The position numbers and the translations under genes are program-made. The notes under the pieces are model-generated. The model did no database searches. It was not told the origin of the DNA and saw nothing but the letters and a program-made list of their open reading frames with translations. Shown here piece by piece: positions 10,034 to 22,071 of a DNA stretch of 64,000 bases (positions are counted from its first letter, which is position 1; each line of letters starts with the position of its first letter). Source of the stretch: Trifolium pratense (lineage: Eukaryota > Streptophyta > Magnoliopsida > Fabales > Fabaceae). Location of the stretch: contig NC_060065.1 in NCBI RefSeq assembly GCF_020283565.1, positions 19,568,866 to 19,632,865 on the forward strand, read 5' to 3'.

Positions 10034-12436
10034 TTAATCATTGCGGTAAAACTCTTCATCACAGTTAATGATAAAGTCATCCCAGTATTCTTCCTCTTCA
10101 TTTCTCAAGTTCTGATTGTTATCTTGAGAACTTGTCAGCCATTTGTCTAAGACATAAGCCCTTCTTCCTTTGCATAGGACTTGTTTCCAAACTTTAGGTA
10201 GGACATATCCTTTCCTAGTTGGTAAATCTGAATGATACATTATTTCAGCTTTTGGTACCCATCTTCTGGGTCCACGCTTGTTAGTCCACAAATGCTTACT
10301 ATGTTGTCTAGTGTTAGAGAAAGATCTTGGTTTGGAATAATAACCTTTTTGAAACCTTTCCTTTGTTTGAAATCTGTTATTGTTCCAAGATTTGGATTGT
10401 TTATGATTCCAGGGTTTGTATTTATCATCAATCCCATGTTCTGATTGATTATATCTACTGACTCTAGAATCATAAATAATCTGAGTCCTGTACTTCATCT
10501 GTGATTTGGAGTTTGAATTTTTTCTTTTAAAAACTTCTGATCCTTTAGATTGACTAGCTTCAGGTACTGAAGTTCCTTTGGATCCAGAATTTGAAGTTTC
10601 AGATGTTGAAGCTTTCAGAACTTCTGAACTAATGTTCTCAGGTTCTGAACAACTTCTATCTTCTAAACTTTTCTTTCCAGATCCTGAGGAACTTGGTTCC
10701 TTTGAGCTGTCAGCTTCTAAATCACTCAGATCATCATTGTCATTTTCAACCATACCAGGATTCTTTCCCTCTTCACTTGGTGGAACAACATAATAAACCC
10801 AAGATTTTCCAACCTTTTTGGCAAAGGTCTTCAGCTTTGAATATGTTCTACCATATTCATAGCCAAGTCCTTCTCCTCTATGTCTCAAAACATTATAAAT
10901 TCTATTAGCAGCTTTGCTCTTCCCAAGGTTAACATGCACAAACTGTTGAAGAGCTATTACCTGCTCATCAATAGGTTTGTGACAAACAGCACAACCCTTT
11001 TCAAAGTCATTTACTCTATTCAGAGTTTCTTGATATAGACCTTGAAAATGTTCTGCTTGCTCAGTCAGAGTGTTAAGCTTTTCTTGTAAAACTTTTTGTT
11101 TACTTAACACTCTGAGATGTTTCTCAATGACCTTGTTAAGTGCAGTTATAAGTTGAGATTTAGAGCAGTCAGAAAATACCTCATCAGTTACTTCTGAATC
11201 TGATTCTGATTCATCCTCTGAGTCTGCATCTGAGTCAGTTGAAGCCATCAGGGCTAGATTTGCCTCTTCTTCTTCCTCAACTTCTTCCTCAGATGATAGC
11301 TCTTCAAAAGTAGCCATCAGACTCTTTTTCAATTTGCTCTTGAATTGTTGCTTCTTTGAGCTGTATCTTTTGTTTTTGTCTTTGGCAGACATTTCTGGAC
11401 AGTCAGCAATAAAGTGTCCTGGCTTCTTACAGTTGAAGCAGTTCTTCTGATCATCCTTTTTGCTGACAAAGTTTCTGGAGCTGTTGCCTCTGAAGTTTCT
11501 TTTGTTAAATCTGTTCCATTGCTGAAACTTGGTGAATAAAGCAAACTCATCTTCACTCATTTCCTCCTCTTGACCATCTGCAGAAGATTCCTCTTCAATG
11601 TCAAGAAGCTGAGTCTTAAGAGCTTTAGAAGGAGTCCTAGTTGACTGTAAAGCCACAGACTTGGACTTCTTCTTAGCTTCTGAATCAGCATTCAGAACCA
11701 TCTCATGGCTTCTGAGATTGCTTATCAGAGCCTCAAGACTCAGAGTCTTGAGATTTTGAGCTTCCTCTATTGCAGTGACCTTAGGTCTCCAAGCAATAGG
11801 AAGACTTCTCAGAATCTTCTGAACATGGTCATAGGTGGAATAACTTCTCTTAAGAGCTTTAAGACCAGATACAAGGATTTGAAACCTTGTAAACATAGTC
11901 TCAATGTTTTCATCTTGTTGCATAGTGAATAGTTCATATTGCCTTATCAAGAGACTAGCCTTAGCCTCTTGAACCTTTTCATTACCGTCATAGGTAGCAC
12001 ACATAGAATCAAAGATAGATTTAGCAGTAGACTTGTCTTCAATTCTGACATAATCCTCATGTCTAATAGCACCAACAACAATGTCCTTTACTCTATGATG
12101 CTTAGTGTAGGTTTTTAAGTTAGCTGGTGTGAGTAACTTTCTATGCTCAATGGACAATCTTCCATGTTCATTTAAGTTTTCAAAAGTTACTCCCAGCTCA
12201 ACCAAATCCCACAACTCATGATCAATAGCAGTAATATTGCTATACAGTCTTTCCTTCCACCACTCAAATAATGATGCATCACCATTGAATATAGGGGCTT
12301 TCCTGTTGCCACTATGTTCATGTGATTCATTACTTAAGTAGTCAAAACCAAAAGCATTTCTAGGACCACCAGCAGCACCACTGCCCTCACCAACTTCACC
12401 AGTTGTTCTAGTGCTATTATCGTCTCCTCCAGACAT
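10034..12436 (-). CDS. gag: Copia Gag (SIRE-like), 800 residues
   Basis: It starts at the ATG at 12436, 55 bases downstream of the primer binding site. The N-terminal region has the UBN2-like Gag fold of copia elements ([15 protein letters not shown] near residues 47-65, IRQYELF, then LRSLP near 209-213). One CCHC knuckle, [14 protein letters not shown], lies near residues 333-346. An acidic coiled-coil-prone segment follows ([14 protein letters not shown] and beyond), then a Ser-rich and a basic tail. The protein is much longer than a typical copia Gag, as in SIRE-type elements. It ends at 10034-10036, immediately before the pol frame. Its role is particle formation and RNA packaging. No internal stops are present. 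Confidence 0.9.
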   Translation of the reverse strand: MSGGDDNSTRTTGEVGEGSGAAGGPRNAFGFDYLSNESHEHSGNRKAPIFNGDASLFEWWKERLYSNITAIDHELWDLVELGVTFENLNEHGRLSIEHRKLLTPANLKTYTKHHRVKDIVVGAIRHEDYVRIEDKSTAKSIFDSMCATYDGNEKVQEAKASLLIRQYELFTMQQDENIETMFTRFQILVSGLKALKRSYSTYDHVQKILRSLPIAWRPKVTAIEEAQNLKTLSLEALISNLRSHEMVLNADSEAKKKSKSVALQSTRTPSKALKTQLLDIEEESSADGQEEEMSEDEFALFTKFQQWNRFNKRNFRGNSSRNFVSKKDDQKNCFNCKKPGHFIADCPEMSAKDKNKRYSSKKQQFKSKLKKSLMATFEELSSEEEVEEEEEANLALMASTDSDADSEDESESDSEVTDEVFSDCSKSQLITALNKVIEKHLRVLSKQKVLQEKLNTLTEQAEHFQGLYQETLNRVNDFEKGCAVCHKPIDEQVIALQQFVHVNLGKSKAANRIYNVLRHRGEGLGYEYGRTYSKLKTFAKKVGKSWVYYVVPPSEEGKNPGMVENDNDDLSDLEADSSKEPSSSGSGKKSLEDRSCSEPENISSEVLKASTSETSNSGSKGTSVPEASQSKGSEVFKRKNSNSKSQMKYRTQIIYDSRVSRYNQSEHGIDDKYKPWNHKQSKSWNNNRFQTKERFQKGYYSKPRSFSNTRQHSKHLWTNKRGPRRWVPKAEIMYHSDLPTRKGYVLPKVWKQVLCKGRRAYVLDKWLTSSQDNNQNLRNEEEEYWDDFIINCDEEFYRND

Positions 12437-12490
12437 AGTGTTCTCACAAGATCTTTACTGTCTCACTGTTAAGTGAAAGTAACAGACCAG

Positions 12491-12503
12491 AGCTCTGATA
12501 CCA
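12491..12503 (-). other. Primer binding site of the copia element
   Basis: The minus strand reads TGGTATCAGAGCT two bases after the LTR end at 12506, matching the initiator Met tRNA primer used by plant copia elements. Confidence 0.92.
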
Positions 12504-12505
12504 AT

Positions 12506-13587
12506 TGAAGGTGTGAAAACACAAGAAGGGGGGGTTGAATTGTGTTTTAGTCAAGTTTAAAACTTTTTCAAGTTCTTAACTTAACTACAACAGCAGCGGA
12601 TAAATAACACAATAAAATACGTTGAGAGAGAGAGAGAGATCACACAAGCAATTTATACTGGTTCCTCTCACAAAACGAGAGTAGTCCAGTCCCCTTGCAC
12701 TTCCAAGGGATTTCACTATAATCACACAAGATTACAACTGCTCAAGCACACAAGCAAGAGACTTCTCAACAATGCTCAAGCACACAAGCTTAAGACTTCA
12801 CACTTAAGCACACAAGCTTAAGTTACCTCAAGTACTAGATATAATAAAGTAATGGAAAGTATACAACAGCTCTTAGTCAGAACCTAGGAGAACAAATACT
12901 AAATATTTGAACTAAAAGTGCAACAACACAGTTCAGAGGTTCAGAGCTTAGTATGAGGAATTCAGAGTTTGTTCGTGCGTGATAGTAATCCTTGATTAAT
13001 TATTACAACTGATTCCTTTAGTATATATACGACTAGGAAAGAGTCGTTGCAAAGATGACAGTTGAAGTAGATAACCTTTTGTCTTCAAGCAGCCTGTCTT
13101 GATGCAGTTTGGTTGTATCCAAAACTAAGTAAGAGTTTCAGGTACTTTGACTACTGCAGAGAAGACTTTCCTTATTCAGCTAACACAACTGATGACCCAC
13201 GTTCTCAAAAGAGAACAGACAGAAAGAGATTAGCTGTTCTGATCAGGGTTGAAAGGTCTTTTTCTTCATTGGTAGAAGAGTTGACTTGCAAAAGATAATC
13301 TTTACAAACTTCAAGAAGATCATCAGAGTTTGATGAAGCTAAGACCTTAAGAAGTTCTGAAGACTTCATCGTCTGAGAAGTACAACTTCTGAGTTACACG
13401 ATCTTCTGAGTGCTTACAAACTTCTGAAGTCCTTATCTTCTGATCTTCAATCAGAGCTTAATTGACTCTAAGTCCTGCACACTTAAATTAAATTTTTAGT
13501 CATTCCAATTGTTTATTAATACTTTGTTATCATCAAAACCTTAATAGATTTAGGGGCAAACATTTTTAAATCACTTTTGTTCCAACA
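12506..13587 (-). repeat. 5' LTR of the copia element
   Basis: On the minus strand the LTR starts TGTTGGAACAAAAGTG at 13587 and ends CACACCTTCA at 12506, 1082 bases, bounded by TG and CA. A TATATATA motif on the minus strand at about 13021-13030 is a good TATA box for the element transcript. A (GA)n run lies near 12625-12640. It abuts WIP copy 1 exon sequence at 13588. Confidence 0.92.
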
Positions 13588-14549
13588 GCCCCTTCACCCT
13601 AATCATAATCAATACTCTTCTTCTCCTACTCAACAAACAAACAACATGTTTGATACTCAATCTCATAATCAACCCTCATCATCTTCCTTAACCATAAATC
13701 CTCCTTCTCCTCCTCTTAGAGAAGTTCTTCCTCTCATTAATAAATTAAGTCTCATAAATCATAATCATCAACAACAACAAAATGAACCCTCAAACACAAC
13801 AATAGAACAAGAAGAATACAAAAGAGTATTGGAAAGGCATGGTGATGATGATGTTGGTGATGAAAGTGTTACTCTTTCCCTACAAATAGGGCTTCCTAGA
13901 ATGAATAGTAGTTTTTCTTCTGATTTTGGATCAAAGATGGTCTCAAATTGTATAGAAATTGTTGAAAAAGAAGAAACTAATATGATTTCTGAAAACCTTT
14001 TAGATAAATTGAACAAGGGTCAGTATTGGATTCGAACACCTTCTCAAATTCTAATTGGTGCTACACAGTTCTCATGCCCTGTGTGTTAGAATTTCTACTA
14101 ATTCATAAACGAAATTCTATCTTAAAACAGTGGAAACGAAATTGAATTTAATATCTGAAATACCTCCAGCCATTGCTTTTGCTTCAAACTTATTATTGCT
14201 TGAGAATTGCTCCTTTTAGGGATGTTGAAACTCTTTTAAACCCTCCACAGTCTCACTTTGATGGTGTAAGTTTTTGAAGGAGATTGTTAGGCTTAGGGAA
14301 CCAAAACAAAGGTTGCCCTCTATTTATAATTTTTGTCCATCACAAAAATATTTTAAGTGCAATCATTATCTTTATGAGCGGTTACTATATTTGAGGGAAA
14401 GAAAAAAAACCACAATTTAGGCTTAATGGATAATTACCACAATGTGCACTTAATAGTAATTATCCCTTATTTAAATTAATAAATAAATAAAAGGAGATAA
14501 ATCCAACACTGTGTGCTCTAAAACTTTCAACGGATACAACAATTTTAAT
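13588..14549 (+). pseudogene. WIP zinc-finger gene copy 1: broken exon 1
   Basis: This is homologous to exon 1 of the intact copies, from the [11 protein letters not shown] segment onward, including [19 protein letters not shown] and the [12 protein letters not shown] motif before zinc finger 1. It has four lesions. The first 17 or so codons and the promoter are cut off by the copia LTR at 13588. A 425-bp solo LTR (14084-14508) interrupts the first zinc finger after its first Cys pair. The splice donor, AAG|GTACTATT in the other copies, reads AAT|ATACTATT here. No exon 2 follows before the next unit. The 170-codon ORF that remains starts inside the LTR junction and cannot give a zinc finger. 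Confidence 0.9.
14084..14508. mobile_element. Solo LTR in WIP copy 1 exon 1
   Basis: This 425-base insertion starts TGTTAGAATTTC and ends AAATCCAACA, flanked by five-base duplications CTGTG (14079-14083 and 14509-14513). Comparison with the other copies, which read straight through, defines the ends exactly. TG/CA ends and a TTAGA/TCCAA inverted pair indicate an LTR; no internal region remains. The source family is unknown. Confidence 0.88.
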
Positions 14550-14804
14550 ATACTATTACTACCACATTTAGAATATTATGTTGATTCTGCGTTCAATTAT
14601 TGTTTGTTTCTAAGGAATTTCACCATAGAAAGTACAAATCTATGAATAGTTGCTTCTAACTAAGCACCTGATTGAAAGGAGTTCCACCGTCAAAACAAAG
14701 ATATGAATTGTCGACCAGTTAGGGAAAATCACAGTCCAGTGTAATTTTATTAAAAGTCTAAAGTGTAGCACCTTAGTCTTTGTCAAAATTGCAAAAAGTC
14801 CAAA

Positions 14805-15835
14805 TTAGATGTTTTTTTTTGTTGTTGTTCTTAATTTTATATATCTGAACTAGAGTATTGTTTTATCTCAGATCTCAGACTCAGCAGTGCACTTTAAATA
14901 AGTTATGTTTTCTACAGAAAACAAAATAGAAACTATTCTTTCAACAAGCCTTAGGTTATTCTGCTTTTATGTCATCTAGAACACTGTTCTGCACTAGTAC
15001 TACAAACCAATGAAGAAAAACAACTTACTCCAACTTAAATTTTTTTTTTGTTCTTAATTTCACATATCTGAACTTGAATATTATTTGATCTCAGACTCAA
15101 CAATGCACTTTAAATAAGTTCTGTTTTCTACACAAACAAAAAATTAAACAAAAAACTTGAAACTATTCTTTCAACAAGCCTCTGATTATTCTGCTTTTAT
15201 GTCATCTAGAACACTGTTCTACACTAGTACTACAAATCAATGAAGAAAAAAAGTTATTACTCCAACTTGGATGTTTTTATTGTTTCTCTTAATCTTATAT
15301 ATCTGAACCTGAGTACTATTTGATCTTATACTCAGCAGTACACTTTAAATAAGTTTTGTTTTCTACACACAAAAAAAAACTTGAAACTATTCTTTCAACA
15401 AGCCTTTGGTTATTCTGCTTTTATGTCATCTAGAACATTATTCTGCACTAGTACTACAAATCAATGAAGAAAAAAAATTATTACTCCAACTTAGATTTTG
15501 TTTTTGCTGTTGTTTTTAATTTCATATATCCGAACTTGAGTATTATTTGATCTCGGACTTTGCAGTGCACTTTAAATAAGTTATGTTTTCTACACAAAAA
15601 ATACAAACAAAAAACATGAAACTATTCTCTCAACAAAAGTCTTTGATTATTTATGTCATCTAGAATACTTTTCTGCACTAGTACTACAAATCAATGAAGA
15701 AAAAAAAAATTATTACTCCAACTTAGATTTTTTGTTGTTGTTCTTAATTTCATATATCTGAACCTGACTATTATTTGATCTCAGACTCAGCAGTGCACTT
15801 TAAATAAGTTATGTTTTTTACAAAAAAAACTTGAA
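14805..15835 (+). repeat. 230-bp satellite block 1 (about 5 units)
   Basis: Units carry, in order, TTACTCCAACTTAGAT, a T run, CATATATCTGAAC, TTTGATCTCAGACTCAG, GCACTTTAAATAAGTT, TTGAAACTATTCTTTCAAC and TTCTGCACTAGTACTAC. The GCACTTTAAATAAG anchor falls near 14889, 15105, 15340, 15567 and 15794. Each unit is imperfect, with different poly-A and poly-T lengths. Confidence 0.9.
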
Positions 15836-15849
15836 AAAACGAGTCTGAT

Positions 15850-17335
15850 GATGTTGTGCGCCTATAACTACTCTAATCACATAAGCTACTTCTTATTAGA
15901 GGCTTGTATTGTATCAGACCAGCAATTTCTTGAACATTTTGTTGTAATAACATCAACACAAAGTAGTAGCCCCATCAACACAAAATTACCATAGTCAATT
16001 GTCATTGACTCCCACCCTCCAACTCTGCATTCAACAACTCTCATTTCCTTTCTATCACCCCAAACCAACTCACCATTGGGATAGAGATGACAATTGACAA
16101 AGTAGACAACTACATATCAATTTAATTTAAAGTAGAAAATTATTCAATTTATACTAAAAATCAATCAAGCAAGGCAAAGGACGGCGAAGACAAAAATGGC
16201 AAAGCAACAACGACATGATAAAACAACAAACAAACGAAAAAAGCAAAGGACAACGACGATGGAAGGACAGACACACAATAGAGATGAGATAAACAGCACT
16301 GTAGGCTTTGATTTGCAAAATTAACAAAACCCAATTGCAGAAACAGAAAAGGGGTGTTATTGTTGAGGTGTTCGATGGAAGATGAATGACGTGAGAGAGC
16401 GAAAAATAGAATTAAATTAAATAAAATTATATAATGCTAGCAACATTTTTGTGAGGAAACTTTCGTTGTAACCACCAGCATTTTCGTTTTGAATAAATTA
16501 CACAATTTTAGGCTAGAAAATAGCAACAAACTCGTGGAACATTTTAGGCTAGAAAAAAGCAACAAACTCGTGAATAGAAACAATAAGGAAACAAAAATCA
16601 GCTACAACACTTAACATGATCTTAATTTCCCTTTCAACAAAACTTTGGTTTTTCACAGTGTAGAAATTTGTATTATTAATGTTACTATGAAAAAAATATA
16701 CAATTATGGTAAAATCAAAACTACTTCTATAAAAAATACTTTACATGCACTTAGAACATCAAACTAAGCTCTTAATTCTTTTTTTGTTTTTTCCGTGCTT
16801 CTATTTTGTCTTATTCTTGTTTTCATTTCAGCATATTGTTTTGCAATAATAAAGATGTGCTGTGAAGCTTACATTTTCCTTATATGTGTATATGTGTAAC
16901 ATCAATCATTATGGTTGTTCTTTCTATATCCCTTTTGAATGGTGTTTTTTTTAAAAAAAAATTCTTCTTAATTTCATATATTTGAGACTCAACAATATGC
17001 ACTTTAAATAAATAAGTTTTGTTTTCTGTTAAAAAATTGAAATTATTTTTCAAACAAGCCTTATATTATTTTGCTTTTATGTCCTCTACCTAAACCATTG
17101 TGCTACATCAGTACTATAAAACAATGAATAGAAATTATTAATCCTATTACTAACAATGTTTCTTCTTTCAAAATTCAGATTTTTATCATCAGAAAGACTG
17201 AAGTGGACTTCTAACATTTCCAAAGCACTCTCTTCTTATATAGCAATAGAAAACATAATAAAAATTTTTACATGCAAAATGATTTATATCATATTGATAT
17301 ACGCTCCGGCCCTCTATATATAAAAATATGTTACT
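15850..17335 (+). repeat. Internal intron duplication, first copy (no LTR)
   Basis: This segment matches 19765-21405 in the same intron and 24000-26860 in copy 2 (for example GGCAAAGGAC, GGTGTTCG and TTTTAGGCTAGAAAATAGCA). Near 16985-17000 it reads CTCAACAATATGCAC, the uninterrupted site at which the other two carry an LTR insertion. Confidence 0.75.
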
Positions 17336-19762
17336 CCAACTTCATTTTTTTTTTTTGTTGTTCTTAATTTCATATATCTGAACCTGAGTACTATTTGATC
17401 TCAAACTCAGCAATGCACTTTAAATAAGTTCTGCTTTCTACACATAGAAAAAAAAACAAACAAAAAACTTGAAACTATTCTTTCAACAAAAGCCTTTGAT
17501 TATTCTGCTTTTATGTCATCTCGAATATTGTTCTACACCAGTATACTACAAATCAATAAAGAAAAAAAGTTATTACTCCAACTTAGATGTTTTTTTATTG
17601 TTATTAATTTCATATATCAGAACTAGAGTATTATTTGATCTCAGACTCAGAAGTGCAGTTTAAATAAGTTCATTTTTCTACACACAAAAAACAAAAAAAA
17701 AAAAAAAAAACAAACAAAAAACATGAAACTATTCTTTCAACAAAAGTCTCTGATTATTCTGCTTTTATGTCATCTAGAACACTGCTCTGCACTAGTACTA
17801 CAAATAAATGAAGAAAAAAAATATTATTACTCCAACTTAGATGTTTTTTTGTTGTTTTCTTAATTTCATATATTTGAACCTGAGTACTATTTGATCTCAG
17901 ACTCAGCAATGCACTTTAAATAAGTTATGTTTTCTACACACACAAAAAATAAATTGAAACTTTTTTTTCAACAAGCCTCTGGTTATTCTCCTTTTATGTC
18001 ATCTAGAACACTTTTCTGCACTAGTACTACAAATAAATGAAGAAAAAAAAATTATTACACCAACTTAGATGTTTTTCTTTTTGTTCTTAATTTCATATAT
18101 ATGAATATGAGTATTATTTGATCTCAAACTCAGTGGTGCACTTTAAATAAGTTATGTTTTCTATACTGAAACAAAAACAAAAAAAAACTCGAAACTATTC
18201 TTTAACCAAAAGACTCTGATTATTCTGCTTTTATGTCATCTAGAACAATTTCTACATTAGTACTACAAATCAATGAAGCAAAAAAAGTTATTACTCTAAC
18301 TTAGATTTTTTTTTTGTTCTTAATTTCATATATCTGAACCTGAGTACTATTTGATCTCAGTCTCAGCAGTGCACTATAAATAAGTTCTGTTTTCTACACA
18401 CAAAAAAACTTGAAACTATTCTTTCAATAAGCCTCTTGTTATTCTGCTTTTATGTCATCTTGAACACTGTTCTACACTAGTACTAAAAATCAATGAAGAA
18501 ATTAAATTATTATTCCAACTTAGATGTTTTTTTCTTTGTTGTAGTTCTTAATTTCAAATATCTGACTTGAGTATTATTTGATCTCAGCAGTGCACCTTAA
18601 ATAAATTCTGTTTTAACATAAAAAATACAAACAAAAAACATGAAACTATTCTTTCAACAAAAGCCTTTGATTATTCTGCTTTTATATCATCTTTCTGCAC
18701 TAGTACGACAAATCAATGAAGAAAAAAATTTATTACTACAACTTGGAAGTTTTTTTTTTTGTTGTACGTTGTTCATAATTTCATATATCTGAGTATTATT
18801 TTATCTCATACCCACCAATGCTCTTTTAATATGTTCTGTTTTCAACACACACAAAAAAAAAAAACAAAAAACTTGAAACTATTTTTTCAACAAAAGCCTC
18901 TGATTATTCTGCTTTTATGTCATCTAGAATATTGTTCTGCACCAGTACTACAAATCAATGAAGAAAAAAAGTTATTACTCCAACTTAGATGTTTTTTTTG
19001 TTGTTGTTCTTAATTTCATATATCTGAACTTGAGTATAATTTGATCTCAGGCTCAGCAATGCACTTTAAATAAGTTCTGTTTTCTACACACAAAAAAACA
19101 AACAAAAAACATAAAACTATTCTTTCAAAAAAGCATATGATTATTCTGCTTTTATCTCATCTAGAACACTATTCTGCACTAGTACTACAAATAAATGAAG
19201 CAAAAATATTATTACTCCAACTTAGATGTTTTTTTTTGTTGTTTTTCTTAATTTCATATATTTGAACCTGAGTACTATTTGATCTCAGACTCAGCAATGC
19301 ACTTTAAATAAGTTCTGTTTTCTACACAAAAAAAAAACTTGAAACTATTTTTTCAACAAGCCTCTGGTTATTCTCCTTTTATGTCATCTAGAACACTTTT
19401 TTGCACTAGTACTTCAAATAAATGGAGAAAAAAAATTATTACTCAAACTTTGATTTTTTTTTGTTGTGCTTAATTTCATATCTGAACCAGAGTATTATTT
19501 GATCTCAAACTCAGTGGTGCACTTTAAATAAATTCTGTTTTCTACATTAAAACAAAAAACAAAAAACAAAAACTTCGAAACTATTCTTTAACCAAAAGCC
19601 TTTGATTATCCTGCTTTTATGTCATCTAGAACACTGTTCTACACTAGTACTACAAATTAATGAAAAATATTATTACTCCAAGTTAGATTTTTTTTTTGTT
19701 CTTAATTTCATGTATCTATATTTGAGTACTATTTGATCTCAGACTCAATAGTGCACTTTAAA
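17331..19762 (+). repeat. 230-bp satellite block 2 (about 11 units)
   Basis: This is the same unit as block 1. The anchor lies near 17415, 17655, 17910, 18139, 18370, 18592, 18822, 19060, 19300, 19519 and 19754, giving spacings of about 219-255. Introns of copies 3, 4 and 5 hold one unit each (near 29615-29790, 34860-35020 and 43025-43190), so the array expanded from intron sequence. Confidence 0.9.
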
Positions 19763-19764
19763 AA

Positions 19765-21405
19765 ACGATCATGCAAGGCAAAGGACAACGAAGACAAAAA
19801 CGGAAAAGCAACAACGACAACAAGATAATACAGCAATGAAATGAAAAAAGAAAAGAACAACGACTTTGGAAGGACATACACATAATAGAGATGAGATGAA
19901 CAACACTGTAGGCTTTGATTTGCAAAATTAACAAAACCCAATTGCAGAAATAAAAAAAGGGGTGTTGTTATTGAGGTGTTCGGTGGAAGATGAATGAGGT
20001 GAGAGAGCGAAAAATAAAATTAAATAAAAGAAAATTAAATAATGCAAGTGGTGACACTGACACAACATTCGCCTTTTTTTTCCATGAGGAAACTTTCGTT
20101 GTAACCACCAGCAGTTTCCTTTTAAATAAATTATACAATTTTAGGCTAGAAAATAGCAAGAAACTCGTGGAACATTTTAGGCTAGAAAAAAGCAACACAC
20201 TCGTGAACAGAAACAATAAGGAAGCAAAAATCGGCTACAACACTTAACACGATCTTAATTTCCCTTTCAACAAAACTTTGTATTATTAATGTTACTATGG
20301 AAAAACATATACAATTATGGTAAAATCAAAACTACTTCTATAAAAAATACTTTACATGTACTTAGAACATAAAAACTAAGCTCTTAATTCTTTTTTTCCA
20401 TGCTTCTATTTTGTCTTATTCTTGTTTTCATTTCAGCATATTGTTTTGCAATAATAAAAATGTGTTGTGAAGCTTACATTCTCCTTATATGTGTATACAT
20501 GTAACATCAATCATTATGGTTGTTCTTTCTGTATCCCTTTTAAATGGTGTTTATTAATTTTTTTTTCTTCTTAATTTCATATCTGAGACTCAACAGTATT
20601 GTTCTGGATCGGCTAAAAGCCCAACTTACGAGAAGGCCCATCAAAATGGGGCAAAATTATGCACGTGGCAAACGACCACGGAAAGGACACACACGGGCAC
20701 AAACTAAATGTGAAGAGCCTATAACCGTGCTCAAGTGCCCGTACGAAAGCACAATACAGGTGTTACCACTGGCTGATCCACTCCACATGGGGGACCCCAC
20801 GGTATTGTAAACCCTAATATTCTCCCATATAAATACACTCATACATCAATCCCTAGGTATGACATTTTGCGCCTCCATTTACACTCTTTTAAAACCTCTT
20901 TCATATACCGACTTGAGCGTCAGAGTGCTAACATAACTGCAGGTACCCTTCCCCCTCCATTACAAAAGTTGGAATCGTCAAGCTCACCGCCATCATCGAC
21001 ACTCTACCGCTACTTTTGAGACATCACCATTCAGAAGTTGACGTTGCCAACTTACATCATTTCTAAGCAACCAGTTCAAGTATGCACTTTAAATAAATAA
21101 GTTTTGTTTTCAGTTAAAAACTTGAAATTATTTTTCAAACAAGCCTTCTATTATTTTGTTTTTATGTCCCCTACCTAAACCACTGTGCTGCATCAGTACT
21201 ATAAATCAATGATTAGAAATTATTAATCCTATTACTAACAATGTTTCTTCTTTGAAAATTCAGATGTTTATTATCAGAAAGACTGAACTGAACTTCTAAC
21301 ATTTCCAAAGCACTCTCTTCTTATATAGTACTAGAAAACATAATAAAAAAAATTTACCTGCAAAAAGATTTATATCATATTGATATTCGCTCCGGTATTC
21401 TATAT
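19765..21405 (+). repeat. Internal intron duplication, second copy (with solo LTR)
   Basis: It is homologous to 15850-17335 but contains the solo LTR at 20600-21078. Its right end joins the conserved distal intron. Confidence 0.75.
20600..21078. mobile_element. Solo LTR in the WIP copy 1 intron
   Basis: This 479-base LTR starts TGTTCTGGATCGGC and ends AACCAGTTCA, flanked by AGTAT at 20595-20599 and 21079-21083. A CCATATAAATACACTC stretch near 20825 resembles a TATA box for the plus strand. The same insertion, at the same site with the same AGTAT, is present in copy 2 with internal sequence, so this is the recombined relic of a shared insertion. Short ORFs inside are not genes. Confidence 0.92.
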
Positions 21406-21805
21406 AACAAAACATTTAGTTTATAGATTCATTGTAGAATTGATATATTTAAATAATATTATAGTCTAGATACATCATTTTTATAATGAATGTAAAAAGT
21501 AAAAAAAAAATTATCTATAGGGCAAGAGAGGTACGAAGTAGAAAACATATTACAGATAGTTATGCATGTGATAAAATCATAGTCGAAAATAATTAAAGTA
21601 TACTTTAGAAAACTTGTTTCATAGTTGAATAAATAAACCCTTTTGTAGAAATTGTTCAAAAACCTATTTTTTATTTTTCACTCTAAACTTTTCAGATTAC
21701 CACGTAAATATGAATATGAAGCCAAAAATTAATGTTTGATTTGCTTTTGTAAATTTTCTGTTAATCATCATTAGATAGTTTCCTTAATAGTTACTTTGCC
21801 GGGAC

Positions 21806-22071
21806 ATATAGCAGAAGACAAGTGTTGTCCACGATGTTCAGACACTTGTCGTAACACTTGTCTTAACAGAAAGAACAATAAAGCAAGACATATAACATTA
21901 AATACAGATACTGAAAAAGCTTAAACAACACACCAGAATTGTTAACTCAGTTCAACATAACAGCTTACTCTGGGAGCATACCAAGCCAGGGATAAAGTCC
22001 ACTAAATAGTATCAATTCGAAGACCACACATTTCCACTTGTTCATAGACCTATAAAATGCAAAACAAAGAA
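21806..22071. repeat. LTR-like fragment replacing WIP exon 2 (copy 1 end)
   Basis: The homology to WIP intron stops at 21805, and about 266 bases of unrelated sequence follow up to the start of the copy 2 unit. Phrases such as CCAAGCCAGGGATAAAG and GTTAACTCAGTTCAACA resemble copia LTR edges common in legumes, but I see neither TG/CA ends nor a target duplication. An almost identical fragment is at 27274-27539. Confidence 0.55.

Larger units (their letters stand above)
1..13587 (-). mobile_element. SIRE/Maximus-like Ty1-copia LTR retrotransposon (3' LTR outside the window)
   Basis: Read on the minus strand the order is 5' LTR (12506-13587), Met-type primer binding site, gag (10034-12436), protease-integrase-RT-RNase H (6873-10031) and a third ORF (1-1273). 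Integrase before RT marks copia. A very long gag plus a third ORF after pol fits the SIRE/Maximus lineage. The element is interrupted by a second retrotransposon at 1667-6809, flanked by TTCTG duplications. Its 5' end is joined directly to WIP copy 1 exon sequence at 13588. The other end, and so the age from LTR divergence, lies outside the window. Confidence 0.85.
14550..21805 (+). other. Remnant intron of WIP copy 1, expanded
   Basis: The first ~250 bases match the intron start of all other copies, and 21380-21805 matches the part of the other introns nearest exon 2. Between them lie two satellite blocks, an internal duplicated segment (about 15850-17335 and 19765-21405) and a solo LTR. The homology stops at CCGGGAC (21801-21805), before exon 2 would begin, and a foreign LTR-like fragment follows. 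No coding sequence is seen. Confidence 0.8.

Noticed and set aside
17469..19013. ORFs of 64-84 codons in the satellite
   Set aside because: They follow the repeat, are low in complexity and have no conserved product.
14805..19762. Evenly spaced direct repeats that might suggest a CRISPR array
   Set aside because: The repeats are about 230 bases, contiguous and degenerate, with no short unique spacers, in a plant intron. This is a satellite.
20544..20842. ORFs in the solo LTR in copy 1 (and in its copy at 26112-26297)
   Set aside because: They lie in non-coding LTR sequence, overlap on both strands and differ between copies.
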